From NCBI GenBank assembly GCA_036346275.1, contig CM070725.1, positions 35,278,104 through 35,342,103 on the forward strand: a stretch of DNA of 64,000 bases, written 5' to 3'. Below the pieces are notes generated by a model. It was not told where the DNA came from and did no database searches. It was given only the letters and a program-made list of their open reading frames with translations. The stretch comes from Otatea glauca. Taxonomy: Eukaryota; Streptophyta; Magnoliopsida; Poales; Poaceae. Positions 24,948-37,093 of this stretch are shown one piece after another. Every line of letters starts with the position of its first letter. The stretch's first letter is position 1. The translations under genes and the position numbers were made by a program.

Positions 24948-27900
24948 CTGTCTTAGCGTCGCATTGAGGTCCCCTTTTCCCTCAACTACTCCCAGAACCA
25001 AACGCCAGAGCTTGAAACCCTTTCTACGCCATTTTTGCCAGAAATCCGAAAGGGTGAAAACATCAAATCGAGCCAATCTGGCGCATCTCATCCCAATTAC
25101 TTCCACCTAGACCTCCAAGGCGCATCGCTGAGACCATCCCATTCATCAATTTTAGTTCCTTCTTGCTGATCAACCGTCGCCGTGAGCACCCTTCTTCCCC
25201 ACGGCCGGCGCACAGTGGCAGAGCCGCTCGGCCAAGCACCGGTCCAACAAATCGGTAAAATGGAACTCCTAGCCTCTCTAATGATTAATCTGTTACCCAT
25301 TCGAGCCTAGCCTCACCCATTTTCTTCCCCGACGAGTCGCCCCTTCCTCCACCGCCGGTCTCCGGTGGCAGCCTACTCCGACCATACCCGGAGGTGAATG
25401 ACCCCATCCTCAGATGCGCGGTGATGTGCTGAAGCCCATCATGCCATCGATTTCGCCGGAGCTTCGCCGTAGAGCCGTCGCCGGCGAGCCCTAAAGCTTG
25501 CTCTGTTCTTCGGTCACTGCACTGTGGGTCCACTCTATCTGCCAGCGCAAAATCCCTCAGTTCAACCGGTAAAGGCGTTTTCCCTTCTGTGAAAGCGTAT
25601 TTCCGAATTTCGTTTTGATTTTTCAGAAACCGAGTTAATTCAAATTCTTATAGATTTTGCATTATAACTCCAAATTGAATGAAATAAATTTCTATATTCA
25701 TGTAAAATCAGTTACTTTCATAATATAGAATAATATTTTGAAAATGTTCATTGGGTGTAATTGAAATTCAAATCTGAAAGAAAGGGCTAAAGATATGCTT
25801 TATATAAAATTTCTGCAAACAAACTTGGAATTGAATAGAACTAATTTTAGTGAAATCCTTATGCTTCCAGAATTTCAAATATATAAAAATATTTAAATTT
25901 CATTTATGTTGGACTACTTTCTATTAAAGATTTCATTCAATGCATTAGAAATTCAAATAAGCATAACTTGTGTGAAAGAAATGTGAAATAAATAAAATCG
26001 ATTTCTAAATATTAGTATGACAGTAGAATACCTAAATTTTCCAAAATAATTAAGAAATGAACTTGATTTGAACTATCTCGAAAAATATGAAATAACTTAA
26101 ATTTAAAATGTATAAATATGCCTAGAAAATCAAATAGTTAAAATATGGATCAAGTAAATTCAAATAATCACCAAACTAGTTTTGTTATACTCCTGGCATC
26201 ACAAGGATCTCAGGTGTGTAAAAATATTTGAGGTTTACCATGGAAAACAGTAAATGTTTAGTGGTCGAAGTTTCAATACGTGTATAATCCAAATAGTCAT
26301 AACTTTCTCAAACGAACTTCAAATTTGATGAAACCAAATCTGACAACCTTGAAAAATAATATCCTTGCTGTTTATGTAAAAATATCTTATGGTTGTGCTA
26401 ACCAAAATTAAGTCCTTGTTAGGCCTTAATGATCGCTTATATGGAAAACATCTCGGGTAAAAGCCAAACATTGCGAAATTAGCTTTAAAACACTTTTAGA
26501 GTCATACCCTGTTAATGCCTGAAACATGGGTAAATTATCTTATAAGGTGTAGTCGCAAACTTATATCAAAAACTGAATCTTTATCGTGTAGTTGTAGAAA
26601 CACTTAAGCATTTTCAACAACCCGTAGAATACCTCGTCTAAATGCAAATATTATGAAGATCAGTTTAGAAATGATATTTATGATATGTACTATCATATTT
26701 TGGAAAAATATTTTATTTACAACTTGCTTTTCAACTAAATCCTGCTAGTTGAATACCCTTAAGTATTATGGTCGATGTAACCTTTAATATCATATAAGCT
26801 TGTTCAACAATGAATATGATGTCTCGTCTAAACACTAAAATATATGAAATCAGCTTAGATATGTTCTTCAACGTATATGCTATCCAATTCCGAAGAAATA
26901 ACCATATTTCATCATGCTTTCCACATAAATCATGTTAGTTAAATAACCCTAATTATTTTGATTAATGAGCTTCATAATATGAATAAGTGAACCTTGTAAT
27001 AATGATGAAGTACATAGTTAATATATTTATATCACCAGAACCTTCTTGAAAACCATAAATAAATCTAGTAACCTAGCTTAATGGATGTAACTTATTCAAA
27101 AACCCTTCTTATGCAAATCACTTAAGGCTAAGTGCTATTCGCATAACCACTTTAATTAGTGTTTTAATTATATTAATCTAAATAATTTTAGCATCTATAA
27201 TTCGAAGTTATAAATACAAGAATTCATAATTTTAGCCTCTTGAATTCGTAAATCAAGAATAGATAATCTATAAAAGAAACTTTGTTTTGTGTGTCATAAA
27301 AGCCATTATCTAATTCATGAGATCTTAAAATCATAATTCAACCCTAAAGCGTTCCTGTTTTCTGCAGTGAATCTTTATTTGATTTTCTATCTATTTTCTT
27401 TTTGCCCTTATTGAAGTTTATTATTTGCTATATTTTTCGATTGATCGACGTGTAGAATCCGACTTCCCTTCCTCCGTCGTTGCCTCCGTCAGCTGCGACC
27501 GCATCTTCGTCGTAAGCAATAAATAAGCAAGGCAAGCACCCCCTTTGACCATTTTGATCCCAGAATTTAATTTGCATTGTGTTTGTTAAAATGTTTCATG
27601 CATGCGTTTATTTTCTGTAAATTCGCTATTTTGTGGTACTGGTAGTTATACTTGTTGTCTCATGAAACTTCCTTGATAAGTATGAACATGTGTACCTTGA
27701 TAACCATAGATCGAGCTTAGACAATTACTTAATGTCATCATGGGTATATGCGATTACACTTTATCCATGCTTAGCCAAGCTTTTAGAACTAATGAGGTTG
27801 ATGATCAGATCAAAATTTGTTTATTCAGAAATGGAAAATGTTGGAAATAAAGCTGTTGGTTATGGGTATTTTCATTAAAAACCCAAAATAAAATTATGGT

Positions 27901-28371
27901 TTTGATGCGGGCGATTATTGGCAATAGCCGGAGGTGCAGAGGGATTTGCACGTAGTGTAGGGTGGAGTATCGCCCGTGTCGGTTTAAGGACCGAACTTAG
28001 TGTTGTATGATCCAAGATAATTCGTACAACCACAAGTGTTGGGATGGGGCAGCCTTAAACCAATTAAGTTATCTAGTTTAACTTTGCATTTATGGAAGGC
28101 GGGAGATTGCACAGGCATTCCTTTCGAGTGCGCTTGTAGGGTTTCTACATACCAATGCAACGGTGTACGCCTTGCCATGAGCAGAAACGTGGTGTTGGGT
28201 GTGATGTGAATGGATCCAGGTCTTGGGTGTGTGTTTCTGTTTCTATGGCGAGGGCTTAACGTCTCGGGCTGATGCAAAGTTAACCTAGGTAATGTAAAGG
28301 TTTTCGTCATGAACATTCTGGCCACACGCCAAAGGTGCGTGAAACATGCGACAAAAAGAAAAGGTCATGAC

Positions 28372-28443
28372 TTGTGGGTAAAGTTGTACACCTCTGCAGA
28401 GTGTAAATCTAATCGATTAGCCGTCCCTTCGGTCATAGGAAAC
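28372..28443 (+). other. Conserved LTR module, solo A (stem-loop decayed)
   Basis: CTCTGCAGAG and CTAATCGATTAG (28409-28420) are intact. The following stem-loop has decayed to about three pairs, though the CGGTCAT loop bases remain. Confidence 0.55.
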
Positions 28444-28752
28444 TTGGTGAACTTGCACTAGTTAAGTGTTTTGTATTTTCTAAAATGGGTTTTGGTTTGA
28501 GCTTGTTTAACAGCTTTTGCTTTATGTCAAAGGGCCGACATTGTTGGATTCCATTTCTGGATTATTCGATGCTCACGAAGGGTTGTGAGTATTACTTATG
28601 CATTACTTATTTCATATCAGACAACTTACTCTTACAAATTCCGTTTACAAATAACTTGATTTTACAATATCAATTCTACTTTATGCAAATTAACTATAGT
28701 AGCCTCCTTTGAAATGGCCTGCATATATTATATGTTTTGCTAAAGTCTTGCG

Positions 28753-28768
28753 GAGTACGAATGTACTC
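28753..28768 (+). other. Conserved LTR hairpin, solo A
   Basis: GAGTAC-GAAT-GTACTC, a perfect 6-bp stem, followed by ACCCTT. Confidence 0.6.
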
Positions 28769-29117
28769 ACCCTTTCTTATATGTTGTTTTTAGGTGGATA
28801 AGTTAGCGAAGCTTCGAGGATTCCTTTCATCGCAGGTTGCGGGATTTTCTTCGTCGAATCTTTCTAGGGATTATGCCTTGTCAGTTGCCTGCGGGTTTTG
28901 GATGGGCACACTACAAGACTTTGCTTCTTTTACTGCTATATGCTCTGAGTTGTAAGATTTTCTTTGTATAATAGCTTCTGCTTAATAATATGTTGTATAG
29001 TTGTGATTCCAATTGTTGTGTATGTGCGTACTAGCTACTGATCATGGGACTAGTACGGAATGCACATTAGATTTCCATTTTTGCATGTTATGCGAAAATG
29101 GGGGTCGTTACAAAGCA

Positions 29118-29187
29118 ATTAATCTTTACCCTTTGGCAATGACAAAGAACAAGGAATTAAATAAACAATTGAACTTCTCAAATAATA
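29118..29187. other. Short spacer between solo LTRs
   Basis: 70 bp of AT-rich sequence, the right flank of one insertion and the left flank of the next. Nothing recognised. Confidence 0.4.
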
Positions 29188-30081
29188 TATAGTGTCGGCG
29201 TTTCGAGCACCGGCGAGTGAATTTTTAAATCTAAGGGGCCGCGCGTTCCCTCTCCTTGAATGGTTAGACTCAGGAGCCCAAGATGTATACTGGTTCGGGC
29301 CGAATGTCCCTACTCCAGTTCGTGTGGTGGTGCTATATTGCTTCGGGTGCAGATGACTGCATGGTTTTTACAAGCGGGAGCTGAGGGCTCGAATAGGTGA
29401 GAATGAAAACAGCCTATTCGTGAAGACCGAGAGGAGGGAGAGCCCCCTCTCCTAGAGGATCCTGCCTTCCTTTATATAGCCGAAGGGGGCAGGTTACATG
29501 GGAAGTTGGGAGAGGAAAGGATGAGGTGATCTATGCTAGGAGCTCTGGTCCTTCGTCTTGGCGATTGGTCAGCGTCCGCTTCACCCCACGCCTGGTTGGT
29601 GGACTCATTGAGCAGAGCAGTTTGCCGTTTCATCGGGAAATAGCGCACCTGCCCTCTACAAGCCTGTCAGGCGCTGACGTTGCCTCAGGAGGGAGCGCGT
29701 CTTCACGTTGTGCTTGTCTGGACGATGAGACCGGAGCTTGACTTCGGCAACCTCCTCGCCACCTCGGGAAGGAGCCACCTGCCCCCGCACAGTCACTCTG
29801 AGCTGTCGTGTCCATAGGGCACGTGGCAAATGACCGGCGGAGGCCCGACACTTGGCCCTCGGCGGAGATCGCCTCAGCTTGGTCGGAGCTTGTGGGGAGT
29901 CCGACCTGTGGCGAGGGTCGGACGCCCCATTGGGTCGGGGACGAGCTTGGGGCAGCTCGTTAGGTCGGGGTCGATCGTCCTTCGTGGCCCCGCGGGGCCT
30001 TTGGTTGGAGCCGGGCTTGGGGCAGCCCGTTCGTCACTCCGGGCCGTTGGGGTACCCATGGTATGAGCACTCGTCATATAG
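29188..30081 (+). mobile_element. Solo gypsy-type LTR (29193-30076)
   Basis: An 884-bp LTR begins TGTCGGCGTTTCGAG and ends GCACTCGTCA, flanked by the perfect duplication TATAG (29188-29192 and 30077-30081). The TGTCGGCGTTTCG start and GGGTACCC-rich end are typical of a grass gypsy LTR family; the exact family is not assigned. A TATA motif (TTTATATAGCC, about 29469) suits an LTR promoter. It is unrelated to families A-D and lacks their module. The three short ORFs at 29830-30100 are GC-driven. Confidence 0.9.
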
Positions 30082-30608
30082 CTTAACGAAGTTCACATGA
30101 TCATTATTATGATTATGAAAGCTCATCAACTAAACTGACTAGATACTTTATTAATCCAAGAGTAGTAACTAATACTAGATAATTGAGGGAAATGATGTGA
30201 CAAGTAAAATGGTGGCACTACACCCATCCCACGCATGTCGCCTTCATTGTTCATCTAAAAAAAGGGTAAATAAACATAACTCAACAAGTACATAATAAAA
30301 CATAACAAAACCATTTATCACATTCATCTCATTAATTATCTTTTTTATCATTATCCTACAATGCAAATATGTCTACATGCTTATATGCTCATCACATAGC
30401 GTATACCGATATAGTTGAATGCACACAAGTCGATGTCACACTTTCTCATCCCCTCCATCCCATGTAGTTCCCTACCGAAGTAGATCTTTCATGTCTACAC
30501 CACATAGGTCATAGAGCCCACATAGGTCACCTATTAGTACGTTCCCTGGATACGAACAACACAAAAACGAAGACCTCGCCGCTTCTTCCCTTTTTTTTCC
30601 TTTTCTCT
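30082..30608 (-). other. Probable left part of a gypsy 3' LTR
   Basis: About 530 bp with no ORF of note. The pyrimidine-rich right end (CTTTTTTTTCC) continues into 32367 across the inserted A-like LTR, so at least this end belongs to the minus-strand gypsy LTR that starts at 32901. Its left limit cannot be fixed. Confidence 0.4.
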
Positions 30609-30961
30609 TGTAACGACCCCCATTTTCACATAAATGCAAAAATAGAAATCTAATGCGCATACAGTACTAGTCCCATGATCATTGGCTAGTACGCAAATTT
30701 TCAACAATTGGAATCACATCCATACATCATTTTATTCAACCGGAAGCTATTTGTACAATATATTCTTACAACTCAGAGTATATACGTATAGCAACAGAAG
30801 AAGCAAAGTCTTGTAGAGTGCCCATCCAATCCCTTAGGCAACTGATAAGGCATAATCCCTGAAAAGGTCGCTTTATTAAAAATCCCGTATCCTGCGACGA
30901 AAAGAGATCTTTCGAAGCTCCGCTATCTTTTTCCATCTAAAACAACATAATAAGCAAGGGT

Positions 30962-30978
30962 GAGTACTTTATGTACTC
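30962..30978 (-). other. Conserved LTR hairpin, A-like deleted LTR
   Basis: GAGTAC-N5-GTACTC, a perfect 6-bp stem, preceded on the plus strand by GCAAGGGT. Confidence 0.6.
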
Positions 30979-31310
30979 CGCAAGACTTTAGTAAATCCTA
31001 TAATATATGCAGGCCACTTCAAAGGAAAGGCTTCTATGGTTAATTTGCATAAGCGAAATTGAATTTGTAAATCAAGTTGTCATTTGCAAACGGAATTTAA
31101 TAAAGCAAGTTTGACTGATAAGAAATAAGTAGAGCATAAGTAATACTCACAACCATCGCGAGTATTGAATAATTCAATGATCCAATAATCCAATTCTGAC
31201 ATATCCATTCCTTGCCAACACGTGGCGTAACCATAATCTTTGCCAAAACAAGGCACATCAGGTGAAAATCATCCTATAAATAGTAAAACTTCTAACCATG
31301 TGATGACGTT

Positions 31311-31387
31311 ACCAAGTGCCTTTGACCGTAGGTGCGGCTAATTAATTAGATTTTCATTCTGCAGAGGTGTATAGCTTTACCCACAAG
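31311..31387 (-). other. Conserved LTR module, A-like deleted LTR
   Basis: The palindrome CTAATTAATTAG (31338-31349) is perfect and CTGCAGAGG is present. The adjacent stem-loop has two mismatches, with the ACGGTCAA loop kept. Confidence 0.55.
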
Positions 31388-32366
31388 AAATGATCATCTC
31401 TTTGTACAGCGCAATTGACACACTTCGTTTGGTGTGACGTAGAGAGATCATAACATAACCATTACATTACCTAGACCTAGCTTTGCACCATCCTGATGAT
31501 GTTACATATTTATGAAACTTTTTTTAGAGGTTCTATATGGCCATATTGGTCTCTGATAAAATTTTAAACTTCAAATTATGTATATTTTATTTTATAAAAT
31601 TCTGACATTGACATTCCCAAATTTTTAGTTTTTATGTTTTTGAATTTTTATAAATACTAAAATTGATTATTTATTTTTAATATTTTTACGGTAGATGGAT
31701 CTATCCGGGATGAAGATAATATAAAAATTTTCACATCAAATTTATGATAATTTAATTTCTGACATATTTACTATTGTTAGTCATGATTCATTAATTACCT
31801 TTCTTTTCATCTTTTAATACTTTGACATGACTTTAAAATTATATTTTAGGATTCTAGATATCTCCACGAATTTTACAGGGATTTTTATTATTTTTTTATT
31901 TTGCAAATCTTTTCTTATTACTTATCCCATGTTTGATTATTCATTAAAAAGGAATTCTCCTTTCAAGCAATAATCAAAGAAATTCAAGAAAAGTCAATAA
32001 AATCCAGAGAATTTAGAAAAAGCATCAGTAACAATTATTTAATTTTTTAGGTTTAATTCCTCATTATGATTTGCATTTTGTATTGAGGGGAAACAGAAAT
32101 CATTACAATAAAAGATTTCTTAAGAACCAAAATTCAAGAAGAAATTCAGATTGAATGAAATTTCAAAATGAACTTATGTTTCCAATTTATTTTCACATTT
32201 TTTTGATTTGAAGTTTTATTATGCAACTAATCCTTTTATTATAGTTATATTTCTGGATATTGAAATAGAAGACAATATATTAATTCATTTTTGATATTCT
32301 AATTAAAAATTCTATTCAATTTCATTTTCTAATTTTATTATTTAGAAATTTTTTTGGGATGTTACA

Positions 32367-32901
32367 CCTCTTCCTTTTTCTTTTTTCCTTTTCCTTCTTT
32401 TTTTCCTTTTTCCTCTCTTTCCCCCTTCCTCTTCTCATTTTTTCTTGACCGAGCCTCTCCTCATCGCTCTCTCCCTTTTCTTCCCCATCGGCCGAGTCCC
32501 CTTACTCCCTCTTTTGATGGGCTGTTGTGCTGAGGGCTCAACGAAGGTGGCTCAGTGTTAGCATCAGCGACTCGATGGCACGGGGCTAGGTGATGATGGT
32601 GCGTCACGACACAGTGGTGAGGCTAAGGCATGAGCACGGAGGCTGATGCCGCGACATCACAACGTGGCGCAACGACTGGGGATGGGGCAGCATGGTGTGG
32701 TGGATCGATGTGGGCAGCAGCGTTGGGCCGCAGCACGGCATGACGACTACAGGTCTAGATTTTTTGAGGTGTGGCTCTCTTAGGTCTCTCTTAAATAGTG
32801 CTCCCCTCCCTAGAACTCCACCTCGAGCACGGTGTGCATGCTGAGGATAACTCGGTGTCCCCTGGCCCAACCCGATTTCTCTGTCATTTTGGAATATTAC
32901 A
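32367..32901 (-). mobile_element. Gypsy (chromovirus) 3' LTR, 5' part
   Basis: On the minus strand this begins TGTAATATTCC at 32901, next to a polypurine tract, then continues leftward through a pyrimidine-rich stretch until it is interrupted by the A-like LTR at 32366. It is the 3' LTR of the element whose pol end lies at 32913-33480. The ORF at 32604-32870 has no recognisable domain. Confidence 0.65.
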
Positions 32902-32918
32902 TTCTACTCCCCTTAACA
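32902..32918 (-). promoter_or_regulatory. Polypurine tract of the gypsy element
   Basis: On the minus strand, TTAAGGGGAGTAGAA immediately precedes the LTR start TGTAATATTCC. Confidence 0.65.
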
Positions 32919-33480
32919 TAATTCAACCCTAAATTCCGTACTCACCAAACTACACGTTAACCTAAAGTGAACAAGGAAAAACCTCTTACATACCCGACAT
33001 GAACAGTTATAGATACGTCTCACATATGTGAGACTCCAGTTCCCATGTCGCTTCCCGCTCAGATTGATACGATCAAAGCACTTTAACGTACCATGCTTAA
33101 GTAACCACTCTGACTCACCCAGTATACGTACTAGATGGGATTTAAAGGTGAGATCTTGCTCAATAACCAACGACTCTAGTGATACCTCATGCTCTAGATC
33201 TTACAAGAACTTCCTCAGCAAGTACACATGGAACACATTGTGCACTCCTTGCAAGGATTCAGGAAGGTCTAGATGTAAGCCAATTTCCCTATTTGTGCCA
33301 CTATTGAAAACGGTCTGACGTACCTCAGACTAAACTTTCCTTTAGCACAAAAGTGTACGACCCCCTTAATCGATGATACTTCTTAGGATAACTTGGTACC
33401 AACCTCCAACTCCAATTCCCTCTTCATCTCATCCGCATAACTGTACTCTCTGATGTTAGTCTTCCTACACATAGTTTGTC
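32913..33480 (-). pseudogene. Gypsy pol 3' end: integrase C-terminus and chromodomain-like tail
   Basis: On the minus strand several frames carry phrases typical of the end of a Tekay/Del-type chromovirus polyprotein: SYADEMKRELELEVG, then GKFSLRYVRPFSIVAQIG, then VIEQDLTFKSHLVRILG and a tail ending YVRRIYN. In intact elements this region follows the integrase catalytic core and is thought to guide integration through a chromodomain. Frameshifts and stops break it. The rest of pol is not detectable upstream (33481-34571). It shows that autonomous gypsy elements of this kind have existed in the genome. Lineage confidence is moderate. Confidence 0.75.
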
Positions 33481-34571
33481 ATAGTCAAGACACGAAGAAC
33501 AACACGAGATACTACACTCCAACACGCTTCTATCCCTTTTCTCACCGAATCACCAGTACCACGCGCTTGAACATCTTGGGTACCAAAATTGTACCCTAGA
33601 AACTAAAACATGCGAGTGCTTTTGCAATGCTAACTAAACACAGATTCCCATATCTCGCAACTAGTTGACCACTTAATAATAAGATCATAACCACCAGAAA
33701 GAATCGCCTAGTACGGCATACATTCTTTTTCTACAATATTACTACGAAAAACAAAAATGTAAATATACCATGTACCAGGTCTACTTTGCACCAAGAGACA
33801 ACTACCTAGGATAAACGTTCACAATTGAACATTCCACTTCAGATTGTCATATCATTAGTAACATCCAACGCAATCAAATGTTCAGACACTTCAAAAAAGG
33901 TAACGTAATTACTTACAATTGTATTGCCAAGGAACAAAACTACTAACCGATCTTCCCTGGTAGATTTAGACCGTCACACGCAAAAATCTCCACTACTCTT
34001 CACTCTTAAACTATTTACGATCAACAACTAGAAATGCTAGGATCTTGGGTTGAACCAACCCACATTTGACTTCTCTTTCTATAATGGTTTCACCTCCACA
34101 TTCTTCCACTCAAAGCAATAAGTTAAAGAGTGCAATCTCTTATTGCACTCAACAGATCACCATAGATCATTCATACACTTTTTTCATGCTAGAACGCAAA
34201 GGGAATATCAATTCACTTTAACAAAATAAATCACTTTCATCGTCAAAATACTACTTAAGAAGCAATTATAAGGATCTCCTTTAAGAATCCATAAATATCA
34301 CACACACTTCAATTAAATCCTACTCTCATCAAAATGAAGATACAAATATTTCTAAATCATGAGTTTCGAAAACATTACATTATGACTGGTTGTTTCTTTA
34401 ACTGATAATACCAAAAATAACTTATTTTATAACGCTAAAGAGGACAATCCAATCATACACCCTTATGGATAAAGTCTACAATCATAACTTAAGCTAAATT
34501 TCTTAGCAAAGACAAACAACTACATTGTTAAATGAAATAAAGCATTCAAAAGCCCTCAACAGATTACTTCA
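33481..34571. other. AT-rich non-coding stretch
   Basis: About 1.1 kb with no convincing ORF, RNA or transposon end. It may be decayed gypsy DNA. A small inverted repeat, GAGTGCAAT...ATTGCACTC, is near 34130. Confidence 0.3.
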
Positions 34572-34931
34572 TAGTTATTCGAGTAAATTTTAGAAAACTA
34601 CAAGTTTCTTATACAATATATCAGAAAACTATAGGTTTTAGCTCCTATTTCATAAAACTATGGATTTTAGTAGAACTTGTATCACAAAATTACATATTTT
34701 AGAATTAACTATTCCTTGTAACGAGTTTGATATTGTGGGCCCACATGGTAGCCTCACGCACCATGTGGATCCACAGACTTGTTGCAAGAAACGGTCAATT
34801 CTAAAACCTGTAGTTTTATGACACAAGTTCTCTTAAAATATGTAGTTTTGTGAAATAGAAGCTAAAACCTATAGTTTTATGATAGTTTGTACAATAAACC
34901 TATAGTTTTGTGAAATTTACTCTAGTTATTC
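34572..34931. mobile_element. MULE-type MITE (34581-34922)
   Basis: A 342-bp element starts GAGTAAATTT and ends AAATTTACTC. Its two halves are imperfect inverted copies over roughly 150 bp each, with repeated AAACTATAGGTTTTA phrases. It is flanked by the perfect 9-bp duplication TAGTTATTC (34572-34580 and 34923-34931). Nine-base duplications are diagnostic of Mutator-like transposition. It has no coding capacity. Confidence 0.88.
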
Positions 34932-36237
34932 ATTCTTTTACCCTTATTTTTTTCAAACTTCTAAGATAACTCAATAATTTGGCAACATTCACACTAATAT
35001 AGGAAAACATAATACATAACACATTAGCAAAACTCATTCATCAAAAGACCATACAAATCAACAATCTCTATACATCTAAACATAAAAAGAAAATTCAGCT
35101 CAAATCCTGCCATCTCTATTGTGAAAGGATGGATACCATTAAGGGTTTAGCTTTTACATAATATTGTGCCATAAGGAACCCCATTAATGAATATTATCAA
35201 TTACATAACCAATTCTTCCTTTTATTACTTTCTATAATAATTATAAAGAAAATTCGCAATGTTATCATTAAACATCAAACAAGTCTACCTCATGATGAAA
35301 AACGAAGAGAAATCTCTTTATAATTTTAATCGTATTCAAACTGATAATTAAATCATCAAAATACACCACATCAACATTACTCCAAGTGTACAAACCATGA
35401 AGAAACATCAAATCATATAACTTCATATTGTAAAGTTCAAGACTTTTCTTTTGATGAAACTTTCAGTATGATCAATATAGAAATTTTCTCCAACCCATAG
35501 GTTAACATTCCGGGTTAAAACGTATCCAATCAATAAATGACTCGAACAAATAAATATTATCTCCATGAGACATATTTTTATAAATATAGCTCTAAGACAA
35601 TCATTCGCTAAGGACAAAACCATGTACCATGAAAATCATTCTATGTTTCTTCATCCTTTAATTTGCAACATTGCTTAAGTTGTTCTATCAGTATGCTGTA
35701 TTAGATTGTTATTAAGCAACACAGTCCAACTAATTAAAATAAATTTTAGTAATTCACACCATCACATTACTCTAAAAATTTCATCACAAAAAATAAAATT
35801 CTATACCTTCTCAATTGCGATCTGTAATCGAATTAATGGAACACAATTTCATACTTCTAATTATTTCAATAATTCGCAACAACAAGCACAATGACTCTAA
35901 TCAACATCCACGTTAGGTCACCTACCATCGTAATTAAATTACTTTAGCAACACCTTACATTAGAATATCTCTCAACAACCTACCAATTTAATTTAACATA
36001 ATTAGTAATTTACATAGTCTCAATGTTCCAATTACACATTAAAGCTTAGAGACTCAAACATTCTCACTGGTCGTCTACCCCTAAAATAAGAGGGTATGTT
36101 ACTATACTTTCAACTAATACATCAGTTTTCAAGCATGAACAATAACACATTTAAGCATTACTAGAATATGATTACCTATGACAATAGAAATTTATTAAGT
36201 TTTAAACCAAAGATAACAACTACGTTTAATTGACTCA
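34932..36237. other. AT-rich non-coding stretch
   Basis: 1.3 kb, strongly AT-rich, with no gene, RNA or element boundary that I can support. Confidence 0.3.
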
Positions 36238-36986
36238 CACTACTACAGAATGGTACAACACTATCGCTTCATCTGAGTTGATTCTCAACTTTTCAGAAAA
36301 AAACCGATTGTGATAGATGATTCAACGAGGGTGTTAAATAATTGATAGGGAATCATCACAATCGGTTCTAATGTTTGAACCGATTGTGATGTGCATGACA
36401 CATCACAATCAGTTCTTAGATTAGAACTGATTGTGATGTTCACATCCACATCACAATCGGTTCTTAGGTTAGAACCGACACAAATACTAGCCTCATTGCA
36501 ATCGGTTCTATTGAAGAACCGACACAAATGCTAGCCTCATAGCAATCGGTTCTCTTGAAGAACTGACACAAATGATGGCCTCATTGCAATCGGTTCTATC
36601 TAAGAACCGACACAAATAATGGGCTCATTGCAATCAGTTCTCTTGAAGAACCGATACAAATAGCCACTTCAATGCAATCGGTTCTCTAGAACTGACACAA
36701 ATAGTCAGTTCAAAGCAATCAATTCCATTAGGAACCGACACAAATAACTATGTTAACCATCATCTAACCGCGTGAAAGTACGTAAGTCATTAACGAGTAT
36801 ATAGACAACAACTCAAGGTGCGTCCCAAACCCAACCCTTTCCCTCCCCGACGCTTGTGCTCCACCTCTAGGGCTTAACCCTCGCGAGCGGTCGGAATTCC
36901 TCAGTCGAGATCGATCATCGGAGGCGGCCGTGATGCTAGGCCCTCCTCGCCGTGGCCCGGCGTACAAGACGAAGCTTATTTTATAT
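36238..36986 (+). mobile_element. CACTA element end (copy 1)
   Basis: It begins CACTACTACAGAATGGTAC and continues with about 500 bp of alternating direct and inverted subterminal repeats of AACCGATTGTGAT and AACCGACACAAAT, the transposase-binding arrays typical of CACTA ends. A GC-rich leader-like stretch (36830-36965) follows. It stops where a second CACTA terminus begins. Its first 250 bp are an inverted match to 45590-45833. Its own far end is not seen. Confidence 0.75.
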
Positions 36987-37093
36987 CACTACTACAGGAA
37001 TGTACATCACAATCAATTCTTTTTTTTCATCACAGTCGGTTCTGGTGGTGATACAAAGTCATTATACAGTGATGAGGAGGCATTATCACAGCA

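Larger units (their letters stand above)
23749..29117 (+). mobile_element. Solo LTR, family A (LTR 23754-29112)
   Basis: A single 5359-bp LTR runs from TGTAACATCCCG to GGGGGTCGTTACA, flanked by the perfect 5-bp duplication AAGCA (23749-23753 and 29113-29117). It is homologous to LTRs 1-3 along its length but has a different 3' terminus and lacks the tRNA-like segment, so it is a separate subfamily. A PBS, polypurine tract and internal region are absent, as expected after LTR-LTR recombination. It carries a GC-rich island at about 24530-25560. No genes. Confidence 0.93.
30609..32366 (-). mobile_element. Internally deleted A-like LTR, minus strand
   Basis: On the plus strand it runs TGTAACGACCCCC to GGGATGTTACA; the first 60 bases are the reverse complement of the solo LTR end at 29050-29112. 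Imperfect duplications flank it (TCTCT / CCTCT, 4 of 5). It is 1758 bp against 5359 bp for the solo LTR. Near 31500 the sequence jumps from the 3' region to the first ~600 bp, so about 3.6 kb, including the GC island and TATA box, is gone. Both termini and the conserved module remain. Confidence 0.8.

Noticed and set aside
34126..34150. Terminator-like hairpin GAGTGCAAT...ATTGCACTC
   Set aside because: An isolated short inverted repeat in AT-rich nuclear DNA with no gene beside it.
36764..36967. Host gene exon in the GC-rich stretch beside the CACTA end
   Set aside because: No domain or splice structure; it sits within transposon leader-like sequence.
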